NCBI GenBank assembly: GCA_037367405.1
Contig: JAZKJV010008883.1
Location: 186,001-250,000, forward strand
Length of the DNA stretch: 64,000 bases
Reading direction: 5' to 3'
Origin: Ottelia alismoides
Lineage: Eukaryota > Streptophyta > Magnoliopsida > Alismatales > Hydrocharitaceae
This document shows positions 34,863-47,052 of the stretch, one piece after another; position 1 is the first letter of the stretch; the number at the start of each line of letters is the position of its first letter. The translations under genes were made by a program, and so were the position numbers. The notes below the pieces were generated by a model that did no database searches, was not told the DNA's origin, and saw only the letters and a program-made list of their open reading frames with translations.

Positions 34863-35897
34863 TCACTCACACTCTGAAACTGGTGAAGGCTGCTCTGTTG
34901 GACTGTCTCTACTCTGCTCGGCATCTACCCCCTCCCTAGCTGTAGGCTCAGTAGAAGTCAGATCTGGTATGAAATCCTCAAACTCTGCCTTTGACTCCGA
35001 GGGATCTGTATCATCCATGGTGGCCTCAGTACCACCGTCATCGCGAAACAAATCTATCTCATGGTCAAGAACCGGCTCTGCCGACTGGAAAGTATCCTGG
35101 ACCAGGAATGTGCTCTCTAAGCTCTCCTCTGCTGGCATCTCGGCATCATCGGACTTTGAAAGTGAGAGGATGGCCTGTGCATCTGGATCTGCCCACACTG
35201 CCTCATCATCTGTAATCACGAAGTCGCAGTCCTGGTGGATGTCTGGCCCTGCATCTATCATCTGCTCTGAATCAGTGGTCGGCTCTGAGCATGCTGCATC
35301 TCTGACTCTGATGTCCTCGGCCATCTCTATTTGTACACTTTCGCCCTCGACGCGAAAGTATACCTTCCCGCTATCATTGTCGCTCACTGCCTTGGCTATG
35401 GCCAAGAACGGGCAACCTAGAATGATGGGGGTATCGGTCACTGACTCAGGGATCTCCATGTCCAACACTACTAAGTCCACGAAGAATTGCAGGCCCTGAA
35501 TCGTGACGACAACGTCCCTCAGCAACCCCTTCGGCCTCTTGACAGATCGATCAGCAAACTGAAGGACTGTCCTGCTCTGTCGTAGAATGCCCAACTCGAA
35601 GCGGTCGAGAAGGGCTGTCGGAAGTAGGTTGATCGATGAACCGATGTCTAATAGAGTACGGTCGAACCTCTGCTCTCTGATATGGCATCAGACATAAGGG
35701 GCTCTTGAATCTGGCCTCTTGGCCGTCAGACGGTTCTGGATCGCGAAACAAGTGGCTCTGGTCAGCACATGGATCTCTGACTGGTGGTTCCTCCTCTTCC
35801 TCCTAACTGTAGTCCTGTCTCTGAGCGATCTCTGGAGTAGAGGGATGTGCTGCAAAGCCTCCTGAAGAGTCAGCTGAATGTGGAAACGGTCTATCAT
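34863..35897 (-). pseudogene. Pre-protease segment and protease of element C
   Basis: The pre-protease block (RFHIQLTLQEALQHIPLLQR, 35688-35897) is in one frame. The protease is in another: TLLDIGSSINLLPTALLD, with catalytic Asp in D-I-G-S-S (about 35620-35640), then VLQFADRSVKRPKGLLRDVV and VTDTPIILGCPFLAIAKAV. An acidic tail (CDFVITDDEAVWADPDAQ, to 34863) follows and ends in a stop before the RT. The catalytic Asp is retained here but lost in A, I and G. Family role: cuts the Gag-Pol polyprotein. Confidence 0.88.
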
Positions 35898-36054
35898 CTA
35901 CTGGCTGAACTCTTCCTACTGCCTCTTTTTTGGATTTTCTATTTTCTTCCCCTTTCCCATGTGAAGAGCTCTAGGGAAGGGGATCACAGGGTCCTTCTCA
36001 GATGAAGGACTAGGAGAGGGTCTAGGCTGCTCGACGGCAGAGTCCACACATACA

Positions 36055-38407
36055 TCAAGCACCATAGGTGGACCAGAAGAAAACAAATCCTTTTCTTTTA
36101 TTTCCAGAAATGTCCTGAGATACACGAACAGAAGGAAAGATTATAGGACTCTTAGAAGTAAAAACGGTGGCATCAACACCACCCTCAGCTGGTCGGCTCG
36201 TGGCATCAGCACCGCGCTCTGGTTCGGCAACATCGGTGGCATCAGTACTACCTCCTCCATCTGGTGAATCGACGACATCAGTACCGTCGGTGGAATCAGC
36301 ATCCATGGTGGCATCAACACCACCGTCATCATCTCTCGCGGCCTCAGTACCGCACTCCTCCTCCTCGTCTGGCGCTCTGGAAGTATCCTCGGGGTGTCGT
36401 TCCGACGAGGCACCGCTTGCTGGCATCCTACCACTCCTAAGTGTGACAAAGTCAGTATCTAACAAATAGGCAAACATATCACCAAATGAATCACTCGGAG
36501 TGGCATACTCTGTGAAATCTACCTGCTCAAACTTCCTCTTGAGGTTGTTCGGATTGGGCTCGATCTGGGCAGGTATGGCGGCCTTCCCTCTCACAATCTC
36601 CCGCATCTCCTGGTGGAACTCATCCATCTCCCGTCTAAAGGTAGCCTGTTGATCAGTAAGGAGGCGGGCTATGTCATCCAAGGCGGGGCTCTCATAGGAT
36701 GGCCCATGAGAACCTGACGGGTGGCCTCATTGGTAGTGAGGCTGCTGTGGCTGGTGCTACGGGTGAGAGGAGTGCGACTGGGGATGATACTGCTGCTGCT
36801 GGAGGCTGATCACGCCTCCAAGACCATCCCTGTTGGTAGGGATGAGGACCATACTGCGAAGACTGCTGCTGCTGCTGCTGGTACACGAGGGGCTGCTGCT
36901 GCTGGTGATCTCTCTGATGGCCGTACTGGCCACCCTGTCCTGACGGCTGCTGTTGGGGGTTGGCACCTCCGGTCGACCAACAGAATCCGAGATGGTCTCG
37001 TCGGATACCGGGCTGGGGTCGGTCGTACCAAATCCCGTTGACATCCATCAACGGCTCTGACTCGTACGGGGGTGGAGGAAGTACTTCAAGAGGTTGATCC
37101 GGCTGGTAGACCGCCATCTGCATGTCTGGAGATGGTGGTGACTGATAGGTGGGCTGCGGCTGCTGGTACGGCTCCGCCTGTACAAGGTGAACCTGTCTAG
37201 GCTGGTGGTGGTTGGAGCGCTGGGACGAGCTGCCGCTGCTGCTCGGATCGCCTCATGCCTGAAGACGGGGCTGGGAAGTCGTCTGTGCCTCCTGGAGACA
37301 CATGCGCTGTGTCTTCAGGTTACTCAGAGTTTGTGCCATCTGCTCCATCTGCGTGATACCATGGCACTGCTTCTTCTCAATGATCTCCATCCGGTCCAGC
37401 TTCTCACTGATGATACCCATGTCAGCGGCTGTGGACTCGGCCTGTGCTGCTGCCGTTGATGAAGTGGATGGACCGACGTCAACCCGTGCTATCCTCTGGT
37501 ACTGCACGATTTGTGGCTAAGGGTGTCCCTGTGTGTAGAGTCGGGTCTGGGACATCACCATATAGTTCTCGGCCATCTCCTCGTAGATGGCCCAGACCTG
37601 ATCACGATCCTTGGCGAAGTAGGACCCGCCATAAGAAGCATTCACCAGGCCCTGTAGCTCTGGTGTCAGCCTGCAGAAGAAGCTCTGAACAAGGTTCGGC
37701 TTCAAGATCTCATGGAGTGGGCATCTATCTGTCAACTCTCTGAACCTCTCCCATGCCTCATGGAATTTCTCATTGGAGAGCATGGAGAAGTTGCTGATCA
37801 GGGCCCTCGCGACATTCGTCCGCCCGAGTGGGTAGTACTTGTTCAAGTACTCGGTGCAGAGCTGCTCCCATGTGTAGACAAACTTCCCCGGATTCTTCAG
37901 CCAGGTGGCTGCTCTGTCTGCTAGTGAGAAGGGGAAGGCAATCATGCAGATGGTATCCTCATCGACGTGTTTGTCATGGACGGTGCTGCAGATCATCAAG
38001 AACTCCTGAAGGTGGAGATGGGGCTCCTCAGTGGCGAGCCCATGGAACCGGGGGAGGAGCTGCAAGGTGTTCGGGGGGAACTTGAAGTCCCCCACGATGG
38101 CTGGTAACACAACCCAATGATGCGTCAACGTCGATCTGGGGTTGTGTAACTCCCGCATCGGTCTCGGTGGATCTGCTGTCGCATCATCGGGTATCCTCGA
38201 CCCGTCTCCTGGGCCACGCTGGGCTCGGTCGGCTCTCATCTGCTCCATCTCGCACCTCATCTCTATCATGAAAGCTCCCTGATCCCTCAACTGCTGCTGA
38301 ACTGTCTCGAGGGAGGCGATCAAGGTGGAGTTGATCGCACCCTGGTCCAAGATGAATGTCTGCTCTGGCTGGGGACCTCTGGTGTGATCATCTCTGCTGC
38401 CGGCCAT
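36055..38407 (-). pseudogene. gag and acidic linker of element C
   Basis: The ATG at 38407 (MAGSRDDHTRGPQPEQTFIL) lies 3 nt after the small ORF's stop. Residues about 100-290 hold the Athila capsid region (LLPRFHGLATEEPHLHLQEF, ERFRELTDRCPLHEI, VMSQTRLYTQG). An in-frame TAA at 37517 and TGA near 37253 interrupt; the same frame continues through a coiled-coil segment and a Gln/Pro-rich stretch (36692-37123, poly-Q runs). No CCHC knuckle is seen. A frame change near 36690 leads to MDDIARLLTDQQATFRREMD, NPNNLKRKFEQVDF and an acidic repeat rich in G-x-D-A-T (36160-36330). Confidence 0.92.
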
Positions 38408-38410
38408 GGT

Positions 38411-38644
38411 CTATGCAAAGGCAAAAGACCCAAACTCAGGTGCCGATAAATCATCTGACGGTAGTCTCTCATCTGGCACTGGTATCTCAGAACTGGAAGA
38501 CGGGTGGTCGAGGGGGAACAGGGCGGAGTCGAACTCGGGTTTGGAGAACGGGTCTCGGCTCTCGCGAACCAACCTAGATGAGTGGGTAGAAGTGCTGGGA
38601 AGCGATGCAGCCAAAGGCTGCCTAAGGGACCTTCTGCCCATCAT
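38411..38644 (-). CDS. Small ORF (77 aa) upstream of gag in element C
   Basis: It begins MMGRRSLRQPLAASLPST and ends PEFGSFAFA, with stop TAG 3 nt before the gag ATG. It is collinear with the 76-codon ORF of A over its whole length, including a shared FSKPEF/LSKPKF then LFPLDH/LLPLDH block. Such tight spacing would allow re-initiation at gag, but that is inference. The start lies just after ATCAAG; an alternative TTG start exists 42 nt upstream. No known domain. Confidence 0.6.
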   Translation of the reverse strand: MMGRRSLRQPLAASLPSTSTHSSRLVRESRDPFSKPEFDSALFPLDHPSSSSEIPVPDERLPSDDLSAPEFGSFAFA

Positions 38645-40250
38645 CTTGATCTGGCGAGTCGGGCGGATGGGATCTGGAAACAACAATGATCAACAAGCAA
38701 ACCCCTGATTCACCTACGCAACGCGAGCTGAAGACCGTAAGAGTTCGGTCAATTATCTTGTCAGTTTTTATTAGGTGATCAAGTCAAGATAGCAGAGCGA
38801 TTACATGACCTGTTGGGAATCTGGTTCCCCCAGGAGACTGGCCCAATCCCGAACTAGATCTTTCCCAGCCAGTACAAGCCGCGAACCGTTTACCGGCTAC
38901 CTGATCGGCTCGCTCTGTTAAGGATATCGCGGCCCGCTTTACCGGAGACCGAAGCGATCCTCACTGGAGAACGACTAGCTCAAGAGCAGTAGTCTGAAGG
39001 AGGTCCAGATGTGGCTCTATCCTAGGGTGCGGGTCACTCTCTCGCACATGCGAACCAGACAAGGAGGGGGTTGCTCTCCCCAAGACAAGTTTTTTTGGTG
39101 TGGTGTCTTTTAGGGTCAAATAGAGTTAGCAGTCCCAAATTTTATGATTTAAATTTTTTAGGTATTTTTCAAATAAAAACAAACGGCTAACGAATTTTTC
39201 GGTTCTCCTGGTTATTTAAGTCCAAAAATCGGGGGGGGGGGGGGGGGGAAGTCGAAAAAACCGATGCGCGAAAAATCAATGATGCATGCAGAGTAAGAAA
39301 TGCGTACCTGACTCCAGCAGTCTACATGCTAAAATGATCCGCGCAGAATATAAAGACAGGAATAAAACTACCTAAATGATGCAGGCGGAAATCCGAGCCC
39401 TAAGCAAGCAGTTCTACTCGACAGAACAATGGCTAAGTGGTCAATCAAGAGGGGTCAGAGTCCAGTCTCGGATGCCGATCGGTGCCCGCCAGAATGGGTC
39501 CTGCCAGCGTTGTATATGACCTCTAGCGGCACGTGACCCCTCAGGTGACCAAATAGTTTTTTTATTCAGTTTTTATTTTGGTCCAATTAATCGAACTATA
39601 GGTACAGGTAAAGTTATTAAGGTGTGTGGACCCTACTAATTACATCACAGTCAAGCAAAAATCCTAAGGCTAGGGGTTGAAAACCGTGAGAAACCGAATA
39701 GGCATGAAATAAAAGAAACCGCGTAAAAACCGTGAGAAAACCGAGGGATCCCCCGAGCACACCGGTGCTCGGCGAAACAGACCCCGAGAATCTAAGTCTG
39801 AGTCCGAGTGTCCTGTCCCTGTATTATTACAACAGTTCAAATATTGCTGGAAATAAAATCTAAGCTAATCCTATCTACACCCGTACTCGGCTGCCTCCTC
39901 GTGCTCTCCTGCGGCATCGTGCAGAAGGGAGCTGCCTCCGATTGTCGCGGTTGCGTTGGCTCCTCGAAAGTCGCCGCCTTGATCCTCGGGCCCTCGCAAG
40001 CAAGTAAAAGAGTGTCACAGACCAGATAGAAATAAAGCAACTAAAATAAGAAAAAGAAAACAGAGTATATATGCAAAAATAGAAATAAAAATAAACAAGC
40101 AAAACAACCAAAAACAAAAATAAAATAAAATAAAGAAAAATAAAAGAAAAAGAAAAAGCCGCGAAAAGCAGCGGATGACGAAAAAGCCGCGGAAAGCCGC
40201 GAAAAAGAAAACAAAATAAAATGAAAATGAAACAGACTACTAAGCCGTGC
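38645..40250 (-). other. 5' leader of element C
   Basis: No gene is seen. It contains TTGCGTAGGTGAATCAGGGG (about 38704-38723, sense strand), a candidate splice donor block; a CTCTCCCCAAGACAAG block (about 39076-39091); an 18-G homopolymer on the plus strand (39231-39248); and an A-rich end (40030-40230). Small ORFs here have no similarity I can recognise. Confidence 0.7.
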
Positions 40251-40268
40251 TCCTCGGCAACGACGCCA
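40251..40268 (-). promoter_or_regulatory. tRNA-Asp primer-binding site of element C
   Basis: The minus strand reads TGGCGTCGTTGCCGAGGA, two changes from the site in G, and lies 3 nt inside the 5' LTR end at 40272. Confidence 0.9.
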
Positions 40269-40271
40269 TTC

Positions 40272-43200
40272 TGATGAGCCGAAAAATGACCAAGACTCAG
40301 GTAAATGAAATAGAGCTAGGGTCGTTGCGACCCGAGTCTCGGAGATCAATCAGCTTATCAAGAAAAAGAAGGAACATACCACCAATCAAGCAAATAAAAC
40401 AATGAAAATCAAATAATGGCCCTGGCTATGAGATTAGCCTGGTGTAGCACCCAGGGTCGGACTCAGGGAGCACGAGTTGGCCTCGCGGCAATGAAGTAGT
40501 TTAAAGAGAGAAAAATCAAAACAAATATTTTTTGGTGGTTTTTAATATTTTTTAATATTTTTTTGGAATTTTTAATAATAAGGAAAATAAGAAAACAATA
40601 AAAACAAGCAACTTTAACCAATTATTTAACTACTCAAAAATGGTCCAAAATTCCAACAAAAAATTTTTATGATATTTATTTTTTTTACTTTTTTGATGAA
40701 TTTTTGAGAATTTTATAATTTTTATAGAATTTTCTAAAAATCAGAGAAGGCAAAAACAAAGGCAAACTGTCCAGTCAGGCTTGGAGGACCAAATTAAAAT
40801 ATAAAATGGTCCTAAAATAGCCTGGAGGTATTTTTCATGTAAAGTATAAACAAAGAGGAAAAATCAAGAGAAGGATTTATTAATTTTTGAATTTTCTATG
40901 ATTTTTTAGAATTTTTATAAGTTTTTAAGTGTTTTGAATTTTTATGGTTTTTATAAATCCAAAAATAGCCAAAAAAAGGACAGAAAATAAAACACACAAA
41001 AACACACAAAGTTTTTTTTGTAAATTTTAAAAAGGTTTTAATATTTTTTTTGGAATTTTTAATCTGAATAGACAAAAAAATAAGGGTTTTTGAATTTTGA
41101 AAAATACTAGAAATGCTAAAAAATGTACCCAAAAATTAGGGAAAATTTTACACATTGGCAGGAGCCACACGTCCAATTTTCATGAAATTTGGATTAAAAT
41201 TGATATTTTATTTAAATCAAACAAAAACCCAAAGTGCACAAGGACCTGTTTGCAATAGAAATATAGTCCTGGGGCTAAAAAGGAACAAATCCAGAAACGG
41301 GGGCGGGGGGGGTCCTCGTGCAAAATTTCCAAACCCCCATGCGCGCGACACGTGGTCTGGGCACATAGGGACCTATTTGCAATGAAACTTACTTCAGAGG
41401 ACTTAATAGCAACATGTGCTAAAAGTCCAGGGGAGAAGTTGTGAAATACCCAAACAAATTCAACACATGTCAAATAAAATCATTCACAGGGGTATGGATG
41501 CAATTATCAAAAAGTATTTTTCATTTATTAACACATCCAAACAATAGTCCAGAACATGCAATTTCACCAAACAACCACGTGACGACGCACGTGTCTCATA
41601 TTTACAGGGATTAAAAGGCAATTAACAAAAAGGTCCAGGTCCTAAGTGCAATTTTTCCAAAATAAAATGAACTATATAAAATATTTACAAGACTAATTAA
41701 TAAAAACAAAACAAGAGGGGGCCTAAATGAAATTTACCCCTTATTATCCGAGGGTTGGAGGCGTGCCACGTGGCTGATCGGACGGTGGAGGTGCGCTGTG
41801 CCTCAACGAAAAGCCCTAGCTCTGATCTAACGGCTGACGGGTGTCCACGTGGCTGATCGGACGCTTGTGGATCAAGGACAACCCCTCGCTGATCCGACGG
41901 TGCTGATCGAACCTCGGGAGATCTAACGGTCGCTGGCTCCTCGCACGTGGACGCTCCGGATTAAAACTGGGCAAGGGAGGTCGATCTGACGACGATGGAG
42001 GATGCACCAAGAACAGGTGGCCGACAAAGTTCGCCGGCACAGTACTCACGCTGGATGCCTCCTCTGCTGCTGCTAAGGTGCGGAATAGATCCGCCAAGAT
42101 GCTCCGCAGCTGACGAGCTCCTCCGATGACACCGGGAGGCTCCGAGGAGCTCCGGAGACGAAGGCGGAGCTGGGGCTCCTGTGCCTGAATGCGTCGAACC
42201 CCAGATGGGTCTCTCCTGACCTGAAAAGTAGCACAGCAAGCTCCTGGGTCGAGGGCAAAGTGCCTCGACCCGGTTAGAGGCGAAATGGGTGGCTGGCGCG
42301 TCGGGGCAGATGATCTCCGATGAAGCGACAGTGGTGGAGATCGAAGTCCCTGCTCCGGGGTGAGACAGGGGGTGTGAGTGGGTGCAGAAGGTGCGGAGAA
42401 GTCTCATGGGTGTGATGATCGAGTCCGATGATCGAGAGGGTGACGGAGATGGTCGGAATCGACGAACGACGCCGAACGAGTGAATTGGGCGTAATCAAAA
42501 TTTCGAGAAATATGGAAAGAATTGAGTCTACCTGATGTGTGGGTTCGACTGGGATTGAACTCGCGGAGCTTTGGTCGTCGCCTCGAGGGTCGTGAGGGCC
42601 CGAGGCTCAGGCGTTGCTCTGGGCGGCGCACGGCGGCGAAACGCTGCCGGATTAGTGACGCAGTGCTCCTCCGCCTCTCTACAACACTCCAATCCAAAGC
42701 TGTCACTCAGAGGAATCGGGTGGAGGTCCTGGGTGGAAGGGGCAACGCTAAAGATGGAGTGGAATGTGCGGCGGAGCTGAGGTTTTATACGAGTGAGGGT
42801 CCGGCAAGAATAGGTCGGGCATGGATTTGTGGAGCTCGGATCCCTAGGATCAACCCCGGGCGTGGATCTTAGATAGAGGAGGGATGATTAGGACCCGGGG
42901 TTTAGGTGAATGGGGCTCGGATCATGCAGGGATAAATAAGTGAAGTCGGGTCTGAAGCAAAGATCCGCGGGTTGGTGGTCCAGGGGGGAGTTGACCGGGG
43001 GTCAACATCCCCCGTGGGCCAATCAGGTGCAGCCACGTCATAATTATTTGAAAATTAAATAAAAAATAGTAAATGGCCGAATTTTGAAAAAGTTAAAACA
43101 TGAAAAATGTTTCTTTAATTTTAGACTATTTTTTGTGATTTTTATTTATTTTTTTGAAATATAAATAATGTTTTTACAAAATATGATTATTATATATTGG

Positions 43201-43977
43201 TATATACAATATACATTTTTAATTTTTGATTTTTAATAATTTATTTTTGTACCTTTTATTCTAATTTTATATTTTATTTATTTATAGATTAAAATTTGGA
43301 ATGATTTGGTATTTTTCTTATTTATTTACATAGAATAAATAAATAGATATATACACATATATACATGGTATTTGTACAATGTAGGTTTTGATTTTTATTT
43401 TTATTTCTTTTTATTTTATTTTTATTTTTGTAATTTTTATTTTATTTATTGACATTATGGAATATAGAATATGTACATATTTTTATTGAATTTTTATTTA
43501 TTTACAAGGTGAAATAAATAGGTATGGTGGTTCTATGTACAAGGTCTCTATACAATGAAGAAGTGGATTTTTATTTATTTTCATTTTATCCATTTTTATT
43601 TTAATTTAATATTTACAAATATATACACATAAATATGCATCCATTTTTATTTTGAATAAGAGGAAAATAATTTTTATTTTTATTTACAGGTATATGTACA
43701 TGAGCTTCCCTATCTCTCTCTACTTGGGTTTTTATGCGGTCAGGCCCATGCTGAGCCCTCCCTTGGTATTAGGTCGCTCAATATTTATTCTAAATATCTC
43801 CCTCTTTTTCTTTTATTTCTTTATTCTTTTATTTATGCACAAAAACATGCTAATAATTGTATTTTACACAATGCATGCTATTTTGTAATTATTGCTATTT
43901 TCAGGAATATACATGTGTTTTGCATGGGTTTTGTAGCTAAAATAAAAGAATAAAGAGTGAGGAATGGGTATTCATTA
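40272..43977 (-). repeat. 5' LTR of element C (3706 bp)
   Basis: Near copy of 26106-29819. The plus strand begins TGATGAGCC and ends TATTCATTA, where the last but one base is changed from C to T. It carries the same GC-rich block (about 41750-42890) and TATA box. ORFs within it are present in both LTRs and show no domain. Confidence 0.94.
42781..42790 (-). promoter_or_regulatory. TATA box of the 5' LTR of C
   Basis: The minus strand reads GTATAAAACC about 1.19 kb from the LTR start, upstream of a GC-rich leader; the 3' LTR has the same motif at about 28617-28627. In this LTR it would drive the element RNA. Confidence 0.65.
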
Positions 43978-43982
43978 ATAAG

Positions 43983-45611
43983 CACCTCAAGGTCCTGGGT
44001 CCGAGGTTGAAAATACCTCAACGGAAGGGTCACCAGAGGTGGGTGGAACGTGCCCAATCCACATTAGATCTCCGCCTTGGATGGCTCAAACCGGAGCTGT
44101 CACCTCCGGCGAGCTATGGAGCAAGGAAGGTGGAGGAAACATGACAAAAATGGGGTTCGAATTTTGAAAATGGATTGAGGGAAGTTTTTGTAGGGTTGAC
44201 GAATAGGATGCAAAGAACGAGGCACAGCGGGGAAATCGTCGATCCACGCCCCAAGTTAGACCTTGGGCGTGTATCCTCGATTGATGGGGATGAAAAGTTC
44301 ATAAGGCTGTATCATGAAATGTCGCAAGGGTGAGCCTCGAAAAATAGTTAAACAAGGGCCAAAAACCAATGTCTGTCAGAGCTACAGGAGGAAGGTCAGA
44401 CTGTTGACCTTGGTCAACAGTCCAGACCACCTGGTTGGTCCACGTGGACCAACCAGGAAAAACCTCCTGAAAATACCTTAAAAATTAATTTAAAAATATT
44501 AAATAATTTATTTAATTTTTGGTTATTTAATAAAAACTGTTTATTATTTTATGAGGTATTAAAATATGATTTTTAATTATTTTTATGAGGTATAATTTTA
44601 TAAGTTGTCTTTTATACCCCTTATAGGTATATTACTTATATATTTAATTAATTAATTTTATTTTGTGTATTTTATTTATTTATTTTTGTTTAGTATTTTA
44701 TAAATTTGTAAAGTGTTTTTATACACTTAAAAATATTTTTATTTTATTTTTCTGAAGTGTTTTATACACTTAATAAAATAAAAGTAGTATTATTATAGGT
44801 ATGTATATAGGTTCTATACCTATGTATTATAAATATACAAGTATTTTTATTTGAATTTTTTTTGTATTTTTATTCTGATTTCAATGCAAAAATATATTAT
44901 AAATAATATTTACATAATTATAAAAATATAAAAATATAAAATAATGAATAAATAATAAAATGAATATTTTAATCTGTACAAGTATACAATAGGGGTCCAA
45001 AACTCAACTTTCAAACCGTAGCTCCGCCAAATGCGAAACCACCGCCATTAAATATCTTATTTTTAATTATATACGATTAAAGGTGAGTTTGATGCATTTG
45101 GAGTTTTCATTTGTGAGATACGGGTCTGGGAAGTTGAGATTATGGATTTTTATTCTGACCATAACTTTTTATCTGTACATTATTTTTGAATGAAATCAAC
45201 TTTGTATTTTTCTTTATTTAATTATCTACAAATTTCATGTACAAAGTTTCTTTATTTAAGGTATAAAAAGTAGAACCAAAAATAGGTCCCAAAATGAATA
45301 AAGAATGGATGAAATAAAAGGTATTTTTATTGTATTCTGACCCTTATCTACCCCTACTTTATTCCTTGTCGACCTATTCATCAAGATGCCTAGGCCTCGG
45401 GGTTTCGAGTCATAAAATATTTATAATATTTTATTCTTTTTATTTTCTTTTATTTATTCTATAATTTTGGCTTTAATTACAGTATTTTATACACTAATTA
45501 CATGCACATGCATGAATGCTAAGATGCTGGATTTAATGCTATTTACACGCATTTACTGGGGTTTTTGAGGTCAAAATGATAGAATAAAGATGATGAAATG
45601 TGGATTCATCA
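43983..45611 (-). repeat. Solo LTR B, right (U3-side) fragment
   Basis: This continues LTR B after the ATAAG duplication (43978-43982). On the minus strand it starts TGATGAATCCACATTTCATCA, then CTTTATTC, as in other LTRs of the group. It is AT-rich with no gene; the ORF 45600-45968 straddles the end of B and the RT of A and is a chimera. Confidence 0.88.
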
Positions 45612-46600
45612 ATTATCAAGAGGCTAACTGGGAAGAGTCACTACTGTTTTCTTGATGAGTACTCGAGATATAGTCAGGTGGCCATAATACCTGTAGGCCA
45701 GGAGAAAATGACGTTCACCTGTCCGTTCGGAACATATGCTTTTAGACGGATGCCCTTTGGATTACGTAATGCCCCGGCTACATCCCAAAGGTGCATGCTT
45801 TCCATTTTCTCAGACATGGTGGGTGACTATTTAAAGGTCTTGGATAATTTTTCGATCTACGACGATGGGTTTGATGCTTGTCTTGCTTACCTAGACCTAG
45901 TACTTCAACATTGTATTGAGGTCCACCTAGTCTTATCTTGGGAGAAGAGTCATTTCATGATGATTTAGGAGACAGTCCTTGGTCACACCATATCCAACAA
46001 GTGTACGGAGGTTGATTCAGCCAAGGTGGATATCATCAAGAATCTCACTCCACCGTCTAATTTGAAAAAGTTGCAGTCTTTTCTGGGGCATGTCGGTTTC
46101 TACCGACGGTTCATACATAACTTCAGTTGTATTGTCTGGCTGCTCACTGATTTTCTCACGAAAGACACCAAGTTCCTTGTAGATGATGAGTGTCTTTCAT
46201 CTTTTGAGACTCTTAAGAACCTAGTTGTCTAGGCTCCTATCATTTGGTCTCTCCCATTCGAGATCATGTTGGATGCTTCCGATTTTGCTGAAGGGATTGT
46301 GCTTGGACAGAGAAGGGATAATTTTCCATTTGCCATACACTATGCTAGCAATACTTTGGATGTCGCTCACTGGAATTACACTGTGACTGAAAAGGAGATG
46401 CTAGCCGTAGTATTTGCTCTTGATAAGTTTTGATCTTATATTCTCAGATCTAAAGTGACTATCTATACAGATCACACTGTCATCCAATACTTAATGGATA
46501 AGAAGGATGTCAAGGACCGATTGACTAGATGGATCCTTCTACTCAAGGTGTTAGGATAAACCTAGAAAAAATAATGTAGTGATGGATCACCTCTCCCAAT
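45612..46600 (+). pseudogene. Reverse transcriptase (rest) and RNase H of element A
   Basis: It resumes directly after B: IKRLTGKSHYCFLDEYSRYS, TFTCPFGTYAFRRMPFGLRNAP, IFSDMVG. The catalytic stretch reads LKVLDNFSIYDDGFDA, so the F-M-D-D of C is lost by a small deletion and substitution. FLGHVGFYRRFIHNFS follows, then a stop and RNase H with [20 protein letters not shown] and IYTDHTVIQYL. Several TAG/TGA stops; clearly dead. Confidence 0.9.
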
Positions 46601-47052
46601 TAGAGCATCTTGAGGATTCTGAGACAACTACACCTATCATTGAGACATTCCCAGATGAGGAGATTCTTTCTATCACCTTTCTCCCATGGTACACTAACAT
46701 TGTGAACTATCTTGCCGCCAAGAAAGTTCCACAAGATTGGACCAGGTAAGGACTTGAGACCTTCCTTGTGAAGGCCAAGTCATACCATTGGGAGGATCCC
46801 ACCCTTTACCATGAAGGAGGGGATAGTGTTTGGCGTCGGTGTATTCCTTAGGAGGAGCACCATAGCGTCCTCATCTATTGCCCCAAGCTTGAGGCAGGAG
46901 GACATCACTGTTGGAGAAGGACAACATAAAAGGACCTCCAATTCGGCCTTTGGTGGCCAACACTCTTCAAGGATTCTGATGAATTCGAGAAAAGGTGTAC
47001 TGACTGTCAGAGGATGAGTACTTGTGGACAGAGAGATATGATGTCGATGCAG
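46601..47052 (+). pseudogene. Integrase N-terminal part of element A
   Basis: It matches the C integrase start: [21 protein letters not shown] (shifted), HEGGDSVWRRCIP then a stop, and CTDCQRMSTCGQRDMM, retaining the CxxC that C has lost. It is cut at 47052 by solo LTR H, next to the duplication TGCAG; the frame continues at 51009. Confidence 0.88.

Larger units (their letters stand above)
26106..43977 (-). mobile_element. Element C: full-length Athila retrotransposon, 17.9 kb
   Basis: Flanked by ATAAG (26101-26105 and 43978-43982). LTRs lie at 26106-29819 and 40272-43977. Sense order on the minus strand: 5' LTR (right), tRNA-Asp primer site, leader, 77-codon ORF, gag, acidic linker, protease, reverse transcriptase, RNase H, integrase, hairpin array, 3' non-coding region, polypurine tract, 3' LTR (left). 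All Athila core domains are present and largely in frame, but several stops and at least one 1-bp deletion make it non-autonomous now. The LTRs differ more than those of G and far less than those of A, so age is intermediate. Confidence 0.94.
23914..45611 (-). mobile_element. Element B: solo Athila LTR (about 3.8 kb) split by element C
   Basis: It starts TGATAAACACG at 23914 and ends GATTCATCA at 45611, with ATTAT on both sides (23909-23913 and 45612-45616). When C and one copy of its ATAAG duplication are removed, only about 3.82 kb remains. That is the size of one LTR of this group, with no primer site, polypurine tract or coding DNA, hence a solo LTR produced by recombination between two LTRs. 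Orientation is minus because the TGATGAATCC start is at the right end. Confidence 0.9.

Noticed and set aside
34969..35499. 176-codon plus-strand ORF and other plus-strand ORFs across 32-38 kb
   Set aside because: They are antisense shadows of the minus-strand gag and pol of C, with Ser-rich composition and no domain.
45600..45968. 122-codon ORF starting before the RT of A
   Set aside because: Its first codons are the end of LTR B; only the part after 45612 is reverse transcriptase.
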